From positions 1 to 64,000 of the forward strand of contig JAEEKI010000019.1 of assembly GCA_016282375.1 (NCBI GenBank): a DNA stretch of 64,000 bases. Direction: 5' to 3'. The notes under the pieces were generated by a model, which was not told the DNA's origin, did no database searches, and saw only the letters and a program-made list of their open reading frames with translations. The DNA comes from Caryophanales bacterium (GTDB lineage Bacteria; Bacillota_I; Bacilli_A; RF39; UBA660). Shown piece by piece: positions 41,636-50,063 of the stretch; position 1 is the stretch's first letter; each line of letters begins with the position of its first letter. The position numbers were made by a program, and so were the translations under genes.

Positions 41636-41713
41636 TAAAAACCTCCTTCATTTTTAACTATACCATTATATGATAGATAATACTTTTTTTCAATCAATAT
41701 TATATAAACAAAA

Positions 41714-41744
41714 AATCTAATTTCACTTAAAGCAAAATTAGATT
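41714..41744 (-). terminator. 10-bp stem hairpin downstream of surface paralog 3
   Basis: AATCTAATTT (41714-41723) / AAATTAGATT (41735-41744), 11-nt loop, followed by T-run on the minus strand. Confidence 0.6.
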
Positions 41745-41784
41745 CAAGATATTAAGATGTTCGGAAGATCGCGTGGACGACCAG
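41732..41784 (-). repeat. Conserved 53-bp non-coding 3' flank, copy A
   Basis: 51/53 identical to 48752-48804 by direct comparison. Confidence 0.95.
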
Positions 41785-41802
41785 GCAATAATCTCAGCCA
41801 CC

Positions 41803-42903
41803 CTACGATGAACAACGAGCATGGCCAGAGGCATCAACTTCACAGGCCGCGCTCGCAGTCGCAGAGGCATCGTTACAGTAGACATAACCCTCGATGCTCA
41901 CTTCACAGCTGAGGTGCACATCACCGCAAAAAGCGTATCTGCCGTTAGCGCCGCAATCACTTATATCAAGTGTTATTCCTGCATCGATAAAGGCTTGATA
42001 TATTGCTTGTATGGCACTGGCTTTTTGTTCTGATGTTAAATCACTATTCAATGTATGTCCACTTAACCCATATTGAGTATATGGTTGACTTAAACATATT
42101 TCATGTCCCTGAATTGTTGCACATGCATAGTACTTACTACTATCTTGTCCTATATAGACATTATGGCCTGTTGCTGTTCCACTACTTTGTAATGTTCCAC
42201 CATAGTTTGGATGTGTATGGAGTGTATGTAATTCATCAAACCAATAACTTGTTGGACCTGGTGAAGCTACACAAGAAACGTTGGCTACTTTAAATCTTCC
42301 TGAATATGTTTTACCTGATAAGGCACTTTGATCACTATATGAATTATAAAACCAACTGCCAATTAACCATTCAGCGGTTGTTGTATTAGCACCCGTTCCG
42401 GCAATAGATGCTCCGCTTACGACCGTCGCACTATTTTGGTTTCCTACCAACTCCGATAAGTCAACACCATCTTCCGCATAATTAGTTCCGCTACTTACAC
42501 CAGCACTTGGCTCCAACATGACACTTATTCCAAATTCAATGTCAGTTTCTCCTGGGGAATGAGTTGTATAACGATCTGTACTTGTCCATTCATATACGAT
42601 ATCATACGTACATGCCATACGATAATCCGTATTCGGAGTAAAATTGACAACCAAAACATTTTCATCATATGCGGCGGCCTCACCACTTAAAGCTTCCGAC
42701 ATATTTGCGGCTGTTATATTTAATTGCATTCCTCCGCCTAGAGTATCAAACACCATATTATTTCTTTCAGTAACTGTATTAGCATTTGCTACATTTGTTA
42801 TATTCATATTACCGGTTGAAAAGTATGCATAGGTTGCTCCGATTATTGTTACTAATAATGTAACTATTGCTATCGTTAATAAAATTATATTATTCTTTTT
42901 CAT
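41803..42903 (-). CDS. Exported TasA/camelysin-like surface protein, paralog 3, Cys-rich diversified C-terminus
   Basis: N-terminus MKKNNIILLTIAIVTLLVTIIGATYAYFSTGNMNITNVANANTVTERNNMVFDTLGGG; C-terminus CGANGRYAFCGDVHLSCEVSIEGYVYCNDASATASAACEVDASGHARCSS. Confidence 0.85.
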   Translation of the reverse strand: MKKNNIILLTIAIVTLLVTIIGATYAYFSTGNMNITNVANANTVTERNNMVFDTLGGGMQLNITAANMSEALSGEAAAYDENVLVVNFTPNTDYRMACTYDIVYEWTSTDRYTTHSPGETDIEFGISVMLEPSAGVSSGTNYAEDGVDLSELVGNQNSATVVSGASIAGTGANTTTAEWLIGSWFYNSYSDQSALSGKTYSGRFKVANVSCVASPGPTSYWFDELHTLHTHPNYGGTLQSSGTATGHNVYIGQDSSKYYACATIQGHEICLSQPYTQYGLSGHTLNSDLTSEQKASAIQAIYQAFIDAGITLDISDCGANGRYAFCGDVHLSCEVSIEGYVYCNDASATASAACEVDASGHARCSS

Positions 42904-42952
42904 ATAGACTCCTATATTATACGATTACATTATAACACATATTTTAGATTAT

Positions 42953-43843
42953 TTATATTAATTCATATTCTCTGGCAATAATTCTATCATCTGAGCAATA
43001 CTTAATGACATATTTGTTATCCTGCTTACAAACAATGATACCGATTGTTTTATCTTGATTTATTCTTTTTACATTTTCATCTATGTAATTCATATATACT
43101 TGAATTTGACCTATATGTTCTTTCTTTAATTCAGTTATTTTTAATTCCACTACTACATAACAATTATATTCTATATTAAATAGAAGTAAATCAATATAGT
43201 TATATCTATTACCTACTTTAATCTTATATTCACTTCCTACAAAACTAAAAGCATCACCTAGTTCTTTCATAAATGACTCAATATCCTCTAAGATTATTTT
43301 TTTTAATACTTTTTCCGAAAAACATTCATAATTAGTGCAATTTTTAATTAAAATTGGATTTTTAACTAAATCTTTAATATTCAATTTATCATTGTTTCTT
43401 ATTTTATATTTAGTCTTTTCATCAACGCGACTATATTCATCATTTTTTATTATTTCTCTTAACTTTCGATAACTTATATTTTTATTAATAACAATACTAA
43501 TGTAATAATTAACCTCATCAGCATTAGACAATATCATTAATTCTGTTATATGACTCCAACTTAATTCGGTCGGCAATGACGACCATTTTAAATCTTTAAC
43601 AAATCTATAAAATTGTCTGTATCTTCTTAAAGTTCTTTCATTATACTTTTTATTTAATTCATTTTTTAATTTATTTGCATAGTCGCAAATAACATTTTCT
43701 CCATAATGTTTTCCAGCATCATTTAGCATTTTTCCAACTTTATAGTATGTATTTAAGTCACTTTTATTAATGGAATAGTTTTTTACACTTTTATTAATTT
43801 CATTGTTAATTAATTCATTTTTTATTTCATCGTAATAATTCAT
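42953..43843 (-). CDS. DUF1016 (YhcG/PDDEXK nuclease) family protein
   Basis: ELSWSHITELM, YNYIDLLLFNIEYNCYVVVELKITELKKEHIGQIQVYMNYID, KQDNKYVIKYCSD. Confidence 0.88.
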   Translation of the reverse strand: MNYYDEIKNELINNEINKSVKNYSINKSDLNTYYKVGKMLNDAGKHYGENVICDYANKLKNELNKKYNERTLRRYRQFYRFVKDLKWSSLPTELSWSHITELMILSNADEVNYYISIVINKNISYRKLREIIKNDEYSRVDEKTKYKIRNNDKLNIKDLVKNPILIKNCTNYECFSEKVLKKIILEDIESFMKELGDAFSFVGSEYKIKVGNRYNYIDLLLFNIEYNCYVVVELKITELKKEHIGQIQVYMNYIDENVKRINQDKTIGIIVCKQDNKYVIKYCSDDRIIAREYELI

Positions 43844-43905
43844 TTTGATGATCTCCCTTCACTTATATATATACCGGAAAAATATCAGATTTCCTTTTTT
43901 TAACA

Positions 43906-43937
43906 CAAAAAAACTATTAGAATAATCTAATAGTTTT
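43906..43937 (-). terminator. Terminator after 43951-44466 ORF
   Basis: AAAAAAACTATTAGAATAATCTAATAGTTTTTTT hairpin. Confidence 0.75.
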
Positions 43938-43950
43938 TTTCTTAAATGAA

Positions 43951-44466
43951 TTACATTATAACAAAATCATAATCAAAAGTTTTGTTAATATCTTGTTCAA
44001 TATTTTCAGCATTCCACATACTTAAAACATATTTTTGACTAGATCCTTGAATACTATCAGAATCAATTATATAGTAATAATACTTACTATCTTCATAAAA
44101 ACGATAATTAGTTAAAGCTTGTACTTCAAAATTAACATTTAAACGAATATCTTCAATATTAATAGTGGAATTCTTGTCAATTCTTAATACCAAAGTATAC
44201 GTAGCATCAGCTTTCGTATAGTTATAAACGACAATATCTTGCGTTTCGATATTTTTAAGGCCATAATCGTCACTTACAGACATTAACGTATAATGTGGAT
44301 TATTTAAATATTCATAATTAATGTAGTTATAATTATCATATTTCTTTGCTTCCTCTAGTTCAGTTAAATCAAATGATAACCAAATTGGAATACTTACTAG
44401 TACTAGAAATAATGTAATCAAAATATCCTTATAAATAGATATTTTTAACCTATTTATTCTATTCAC
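43951..44466 (-). CDS. Small membrane/extracytoplasmic protein of unknown function (start GTG at 44464-44466 preferred)
   Basis: VNRINRLKISIYKDILITLFLVLVSIPIWLSF; upstream CAGGGGGA RBS; the longer ORF overlaps the tRNA. Confidence 0.6.
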   Translation of the reverse strand: MNRINRLKISIYKDILITLFLVLVSIPIWLSFDLTELEEAKKYDNYNYINYEYLNNPHYTLMSVSDDYGLKNIETQDIVVYNYTKADATYTLVLRIDKNSTINIEDIRLNVNFEVQALTNYRFYEDSKYYYYIIDSDSIQGSSQKYVLSMWNAENIEQDINKTFDYDFVIM

Positions 44467-44535
44467 ACAAATTCCCCCTGAATATGCTTTAATTATAGCA
44501 TATAATAGCAAAAATGTCAATTTTATGTAAATAAA

Positions 44536-44558
44536 AAAGTTCCTAACTAAGGAACTCT
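44536..44558 (-). terminator. Terminator downstream of tRNA-Glu
   Basis: Minus strand AAGAGTTCCTTAGTTAGGAACTTTTTT. Confidence 0.7.
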
Positions 44559-44569
44559 TATAATTTAAA

Positions 44570-44646
44570 TGGTAACCCGTAGGGGGTTCGAACCCCTGAA
44601 TGCTGCGCTGAGAACGCAGTGTGTTAGGCCACTTCACCAACGGGCT
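44570..44646 (-). tRNA. tRNA-Glu, anticodon CTC, CCA encoded
   Basis: Minus strand AGCCCGT...CTGCG TTCTCAG CGCAG...GGGGTTCGAACCCC..ACGGGTTACCA; acceptor, anticodon and T stems fold. Confidence 0.9.
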
Positions 44647-44692
44647 AAGCCATTAATAAGATAACATAAATTAGTTTGTTTGTCTATAAAAA

Positions 44693-46117
44693 TTAGTATT
44701 GAATACCCCAAATGACATGATGCTTAGCCTCTTGGCCGCAGCAAACACACTTATCATCTATCTTTTCACCATTTTCGACGATACAACGTGATTTACAACC
44801 TTTTAGTTCTTTTATTTTAGTTTCACACTCTTCATTGCCACACCACATAGCATGAATAAATCCAGGTTGTGTATCTAAGATATGCTTCATATCATCCATA
44901 TTATGAGCTTCAAAGGTAAGAGCATTTCTTCTTTCTAAAGCCCGATTATACATATCACTTTGAATTGTATCTAGTAATTTAGTTACATACTCACTAATGT
45001 TAATATCCACGCTTTCTTGAATCTTTTCCCTAGTATCTCGACGAGCAATCGTAATTTTATTTTCTTTTAAATCACGAGCACCAATTTCAATTCTTACCGG
45101 AATACCATTTACTTCTGCTTCGGCAAATTTAAATCCAGGTGACTTATCAGTATTGTCTATGTAAACAGAAATATTACTCTTCAATAATTCTTCTTTGTAT
45201 TTATTAGCTAAATTTAGTTCTTCTTCACTATTGGTTATTAAAACGATTACTACTTGTCTTGGCGCAATTCTTGGTGGTAATACTAGTCCATAATTATCAC
45301 TATGAACCATTATTAAGCCTCCAATCATTCTGGTTGTCGTGCCCCAAGATGTTTGATATACATAATCTAATTTATTATCTTTATTAGTATATTTAATATC
45401 ATAAGCTTTACTAAATTTTTGACCAAAATAATGACTAGTTCCTGCTTGTAAAGCTACCCCATTATACATAAGAGCTTCATTAGTTAAAGTATATTCAGCA
45501 CCCGCAAAAGTCTCTTTTGGAGTTTTAATGCCTGTTATCGAAGGTATAGCTAATACTTCATTATGAAACCAATGATATACTTCTATCATTTGATTTGTTT
45601 CTTTTTTAGCCTCTTCTTCACTTGCATGGATCGTATGGCCCTCTTGCCATAAGAATTCTCTACTTCTTAAAAAAGGTCTTGTTTCTTTTTCCCAACGCAT
45701 AACATTACACCATTGATTGTAAAGTTTAGGTAAATCTTTGTAACTATTTACATGAGTATGATAATAATCACTAAACATCGTTTCACTTGTTGGACGAATA
45801 GCAAGTCTTTCCTCAAGCTCCTTAGATCCGCCTTGCGTTACCCAAGCAACTTCCGGAGCAAATCCTTCGACAAGTTCACTTTCCTTTTTTAATAAATTCT
45901 CAGGTATTAAAAGAGGCATTTGCACATTAACATGACCAAGTTCTTTAAACTTCTTATCAAGTATTTCTTGCATTTTTTCCCAAATAGCATAACCATTTGG
46001 TTCAATTACCATACAACCCTTTACCGAAGAATAATCACATAAATGAGCTGCTCTAACAATACTTGTATACCATTTAGCAAAATCTTCTTCCTTTTTAACA
46101 ATTGCTTTATTATCCAT
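44693..46117 (-). CDS. proS: Prolyl-tRNA synthetase (archaeal/eukaryotic-type, short)
   Basis: EDFAKWYTSIVRAAHLCDYSSVKGCMVIEPNGYAIWE; RPTSETMF; HSDNYGLVLPPRIAPRQVVIV; C-terminal Cys motif. Confidence 0.95.
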   Translation of the reverse strand: MDNKAIVKKEEDFAKWYTSIVRAAHLCDYSSVKGCMVIEPNGYAIWEKMQEILDKKFKELGHVNVQMPLLIPENLLKKESELVEGFAPEVAWVTQGGSKELEERLAIRPTSETMFSDYYHTHVNSYKDLPKLYNQWCNVMRWEKETRPFLRSREFLWQEGHTIHASEEEAKKETNQMIEVYHWFHNEVLAIPSITGIKTPKETFAGAEYTLTNEALMYNGVALQAGTSHYFGQKFSKAYDIKYTNKDNKLDYVYQTSWGTTTRMIGGLIMVHSDNYGLVLPPRIAPRQVVIVLITNSEEELNLANKYKEELLKSNISVYIDNTDKSPGFKFAEAEVNGIPVRIEIGARDLKENKITIARRDTREKIQESVDINISEYVTKLLDTIQSDMYNRALERRNALTFEAHNMDDMKHILDTQPGFIHAMWCGNEECETKIKELKGCKSRCIVENGEKIDDKCVCCGQEAKHHVIWGIQY

Positions 46118-46134
46118 AATATACCTCCATAAAG

Positions 46135-46335
46135 CAAAAAAGATGATACCGATTAAGGAGTCTTAAGACGGTACCATCCTTTTATTTACTTAATTTTAAT
46201 AACGGCTTATCACCGGAAATGTTTACATTTCACTCCAAGGTAGGAACTTACTATTCTTTTTATTATCTTCCACCAAACGATAACTCTCTATCAAAAAAAA
46301 TTAATAAGTCATGTCCTTTTCTTTGCTTTCTAAAC
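46135..46335 (-). promoter_or_regulatory. T-box leader of proS
   Basis: Minus strand GGATGGTACCGTC T-box-like core; GATGGTACCG/CGGTATCATC terminator with T-run; GTTTGGTGGAAG stem I element; candidate Pro specifier CCT at 46242-46244 (minus). Confidence 0.88.
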
Positions 46336-46366
46336 CTATTTTAGCATTTAAATACTCTTTTGTAAA

Positions 46367-47449
46367 TTATAAATTCCATGGATTAGCTGGATCTGGATCA
46401 GTTGGATCCCAGCCTCTATTTTCACTATTAACATCAATTTTGACACCTGCTGGTTTTACCACACCTTCAGGTAAAGAATTACTCTCATAAATCTCGACTT
46501 GAGTATGCCAAGGAAGATTATCATATATCCATTTAGCATCAGCTGTAGATAGTCTTACACAACCAAGAGATGCTGTCGTTCCTAATTTGTTAAATTCTTC
46601 ATATTCTAAATCATTCCAATGTCCATCTGCTGGTTTACTATAATAAGGAACGGAATGAAACCAAATAGCATTAATTATTCTTAAAGTGTAATGTCCCCAT
46701 ACACCGCCAACTAATGATAAAGTCTCATAACGATCAGTCGTTGTCCAAACTCCAACTGGTGTATTTTCTCCGGTAGATACTAAAAATGTCTTAATTATCC
46801 TTGTATATTCACCATTACTATCTTTACCATAAACAACGGCTACATTGAGTGTTTTATTTACCTTTACATAATAAGCACTAGTATTTGTATTAACTACTGT
46901 TTGCTTCTTAGCATTAACTTCTAAAGTAAAAGGAACTTTAGTTTCATTACCACTACTATCAGAAGCGACAAAATATAGTTCATACTCTCCAGCCTTATCT
47001 TGTGAATAATCGCCTGATATCTTTACTCGAACATCATGGTCATAATTATCATTAAACTCAACATACTTTAATAAATCTTCCTTATCTCCTTCGACAATTG
47101 TTATTTTTTTCGGAGCATCTAACGTTGGTGCTATATCATCAATAACTTCTAACATTAAGGAAGTCCTTTTCTTCATACCAAACTTGTTTTTATATGATAT
47201 AGTTATTTCCTTTTTGCCTAAGGTATCAAAAACTATTTTCTCATCTAAATTTGTTACCTTACCATTTTTAACCTTCTTAATGTAATCTTTAACATACGTT
47301 ATTTTATTTACTAAGACTCTTTTCTTATTAACGTATTCAATCTTAGTCGTTGTTAACTTAATAACTAGAAACACTATAAGTGCAATAAAAGCTAATATCC
47401 CTAAAATAAGAATACATAATCTTTTTTTATTTATCTTACTCTTTTTCAT
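46367..47449 (-). CDS. L,D-transpeptidase (YkuD) with extracellular bacterial Ig-like domain
   Basis: HSVPYY...LGTTASLGCVRLSTADAKWIYD (H..SxGC[VI]R) catalytic motif. Confidence 0.92.
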   Translation of the reverse strand: MKKSKINKKRLCILILGILAFIALIVFLVIKLTTTKIEYVNKKRVLVNKITYVKDYIKKVKNGKVTNLDEKIVFDTLGKKEITISYKNKFGMKKRTSLMLEVIDDIAPTLDAPKKITIVEGDKEDLLKYVEFNDNYDHDVRVKISGDYSQDKAGEYELYFVASDSSGNETKVPFTLEVNAKKQTVVNTNTSAYYVKVNKTLNVAVVYGKDSNGEYTRIIKTFLVSTGENTPVGVWTTTDRYETLSLVGGVWGHYTLRIINAIWFHSVPYYSKPADGHWNDLEYEEFNKLGTTASLGCVRLSTADAKWIYDNLPWHTQVEIYESNSLPEGVVKPAGVKIDVNSENRGWDPTDPDPANPWNL

Positions 47450-47456
47450 ACAACTC

Positions 47457-48632
47457 CTATCTACGCTTCTTTTTTAATAGTAACGGTAAAAGCAATATAA
47501 TAATTGAAATATAAAAATATTGCTTAACTATTTTTAAATAATCAATCTTAATATCTTGATCAACTATTTCATCTTCCGTTAGAATTTCTTTTCCATCATA
47601 TTTATAAATTACTTTACCTATCTTACTTCCCTTTTTATCAGTAAAATTAATCTTTTCTTTACCTTCATAGGTAATTTCTAATAAATCTTTGTCATAATCA
47701 ATAGGCAGCAATTTAATTATATCACTATTTGCCTTTATAGAATATGAATCAAGATTGCTTAATGATACTTTTATCTTTTTAATTGTTTCATCCTTAGAAA
47801 CTAATGTAATATTATCATAATTATCTTCGACAAAATCAATTAGGTTGGCATTGTCAATTAGGTGATATGATACGCCTGTTTCATATGGCGCATCTAAGTT
47901 AATAATTATTATTTCATGATTATCAATATCGGCTAAAGAAGCCATACAATAACCTGCATCATATGTAAAACCAGTTTTACTACCTTCAACTTTTGACAAA
48001 TCAAGATTTAAGAAAGCATTATATTTATCAAGGGTTGATTTAACTACTAAACCATTGGATAACGTATACTTTTTAGTCGTAAATATTTCTTTAAAAGTTT
48101 TATTACTTAAAGCATATTTTAATAAATTTAAAACATCTTTAGTACTAGAGTAATGTCCTTCTTCATCAAGTCCTGTTACATTAACAAAATGGGTATCATT
48201 TAAGCCAATTCTTTTAGCTAAAGCATTCATTTTATCTACGAAGCCATCTATTGAATCACTACTTAGTATAGCCAGTGAATTAGTAGCATCTGCTCCACTT
48301 GGTAGCATCGATGCATATAATAAATCTAAATATGTTACTTCATCACCGGCTTTTAAACCAGCTTTACTAAGAACTGGATCAACAGTATTTAAAATCTTAT
48401 TAGTTATCGTAACAGTTTCGGATAAATCTTTTATTTCTTCGATAGCCGTTATGGTCGTCGCAATCTTAGTAAGGGAAGCAATCGAAATAACTCTTTCAGA
48501 TTCCATTTCATATAACATTTCCTCATCAGTTAAATTATAAACAATGACATATTTAGAATTTAAATCTGGATACTTTATTGCTCCAACATTTAAAGGAATT
48601 AATAATAGAAAAAATAACACTACTTTTTTCAT
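47457..48632 (-). CDS. D-alanyl-D-alanine carboxypeptidase, peptidase S11 family (second copy)
   Basis: ASLTKIATTI, SGADATNSLA, KTGFTYDAGYC; C-terminal TM anchor. Confidence 0.9.
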   Translation of the reverse strand: MKKVVLFFLLLIPLNVGAIKYPDLNSKYVIVYNLTDEEMLYEMESERVISIASLTKIATTITAIEEIKDLSETVTITNKILNTVDPVLSKAGLKAGDEVTYLDLLYASMLPSGADATNSLAILSSDSIDGFVDKMNALAKRIGLNDTHFVNVTGLDEEGHYSSTKDVLNLLKYALSNKTFKEIFTTKKYTLSNGLVVKSTLDKYNAFLNLDLSKVEGSKTGFTYDAGYCMASLADIDNHEIIIINLDAPYETGVSYHLIDNANLIDFVEDNYDNITLVSKDETIKKIKVSLSNLDSYSIKANSDIIKLLPIDYDKDLLEITYEGKEKINFTDKKGSKIGKVIYKYDGKEILTEDEIVDQDIKIDYLKIVKQYFYISIIILLLPLLLKKKRR

Positions 48633-48661
48633 TCAACCACCATATATAAGTAGTATATCAT

Positions 48662-48690
48662 AAAAAAAGTTTTCCGAAGAAAACTTTTTT
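48662..48690 (-). terminator. Strong palindromic terminator
   Basis: AAAAAAGTTTTCCGAAGAAAACTTTTTT. Confidence 0.75.
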
Positions 48691-48736
48691 CGTGTGCCTA
48701 CATTTCATTCGGCACGCATTCGGCCTATTCGGCCTT

Positions 48737-48760
48737 TAATTTTGCCTATCGGCAAAATTA
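48737..48760 (-). repeat. Perfect 10-bp stem / 4-nt loop hairpin downstream of surface paralog 4
   Basis: TAATTTTGCC (48737-48746) TATC GGCAAAATTA (48751-48760). Confidence 0.9.
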
Positions 48761-48804
48761 GATTCAAGATATTAAGATGTTCGGAAGAACGCGGGGACGA
48801 CCAG
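48752..48804 (-). repeat. Conserved 53-bp non-coding 3' flank, copy B
   Basis: 51/53 identical to 41732-41784. Confidence 0.95.
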
Positions 48805-48813
48805 ACACCAAGC

Positions 48814-49977
48814 TCAGCCACCATACGATTCACAAGCAGCATGACCAGAGGCATCTACTTCACAGCTATCGCTCGCATCGCCACAGAAGACTATGCCATA
48901 AACGACGTCCACCGTACAGGAGATGTCCCCATCATAAAAGACACAATTAACATTATCATCGTTGGCACCACAACTCCAATTAACATCCCAGCCTTCAACC
49001 AATTCATTTCCAGCATCAATGAATACTTGCCCAAGCGCTTGCGAAGAACTTGCTTTTTGCGCACTTGTTAAATTATTACCTATAATGTGATCTTCAAGGC
49101 CATATTGACTATATGGTTGCGATAAACATACTTCATGGCCATTACCATCATTGGCACATGCATAGTACTTACTACTATCTTGGCCTATATATACATTATG
49201 TCCTGTTGCTGTTCCACTACTTTGTAATGTTCCTCCGTAATTTGGATGTGTATATAATGGTTCATATTGTTCGGTATTATCATTCCATGTTGATGGTGCA
49301 AACCAGTAACTTGTTGGTCCTGATGGAATTGCGGTTCCTGCTACACATGAGACATTGGCCACCTTAAACTTTCCTGCATATGTTTTTTCTGATAATGTAC
49401 TTTGATCTGCATTTACATTATAAAACTTACTTGTTAATGTCCATACTGCTGTACTTGTCGTAGAACCTGTTCCATCTATTTGGGCTCCACTTACTACTGT
49501 TGCGGCATAGTTTGTATATATTAACGTGGATAAATCAGTCTCACTACTTATACTATTGGTTCCTTGTGATACGTGCGCATTATTTGCTAAAGTACCTTGA
49601 ATGGTAAATTCATTACTTGTTACTCCACTTGTATGTGTTGTATATTTATCAGTACTTGTCCATTCATATACAATATCATAGGTACATACCATACTATAAT
49701 CAGTGTTGGGTGTAAAATTTACAGTTAGTGTGGTAGAGTTGTTGGCCGCTACAGTTCCATTATTGGCTTGTACCATATTCGCAGCTGTAATATTAAGACT
49801 CATTCCGCCACCTAAGGTATCAAATACCATATTATTTCTCTCTGTTACTGTATTAGCATTTGCTACATTCGTTATATTCATATAACCTGTTGCAAAGTAT
49901 GCATACGTTGCAAAGGTAACTATGGCAAATAATGTTACTATGGCTATTATTATTAATATTATATTATACTTTTTCAT
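48814..49977 (-). CDS. Exported TasA/camelysin-like surface protein, paralog 4, Cys-rich diversified C-terminus
   Basis: N-terminal module as the other paralogs; C-terminus CGANDDNVNCVFYDGDISCTVDVVYGIVFCGDASDSCEVDASGHAACESYGG. Confidence 0.85.
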   Translation of the reverse strand: MKKYNIILIIIAIVTLFAIVTFATYAYFATGYMNITNVANANTVTERNNMVFDTLGGGMSLNITAANMVQANNGTVAANNSTTLTVNFTPNTDYSMVCTYDIVYEWTSTDKYTTHTSGVTSNEFTIQGTLANNAHVSQGTNSISSETDLSTLIYTNYAATVVSGAQIDGTGSTTSTAVWTLTSKFYNVNADQSTLSEKTYAGKFKVANVSCVAGTAIPSGPTSYWFAPSTWNDNTEQYEPLYTHPNYGGTLQSSGTATGHNVYIGQDSSKYYACANDGNGHEVCLSQPYSQYGLEDHIIGNNLTSAQKASSSQALGQVFIDAGNELVEGWDVNWSCGANDDNVNCVFYDGDISCTVDVVYGIVFCGDASDSCEVDASGHAACESYGG

Positions 49978-50030
49978 AATAATCTCCTACTATAAAAAGT
50001 TTAACATACATATCATTTGTTGGCAATTAA

Positions 50031-50062
50031 AAAAAGCCAATCGCTTTGGATTGGTTTTTTAT
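50031..50062 (-). terminator. Terminator after the 50064 gene
   Basis: AAAAAAGCCAATCGCTTTGGATTGGTTTTTT. Confidence 0.75.
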
Positions 50063-50063
50063 A

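Noticed and set aside
41821-42293. Plus-strand ORFs 41821-42033 and 42003-42293
   Set aside because: Antisense to surface paralog 3; open only because of its codon composition; no RBS or family similarity.
44467-44640. N-terminal extension of the 43951-44640 ORF
   Set aside because: Reads through the tRNA-Glu gene and its terminator; the GTG start at 44464-44466 with an RBS is more plausible.
48694-49071. Plus-strand 125-aa ORF
   Set aside because: Antisense to the GC-rich tail of paralog 4; composition artefact.
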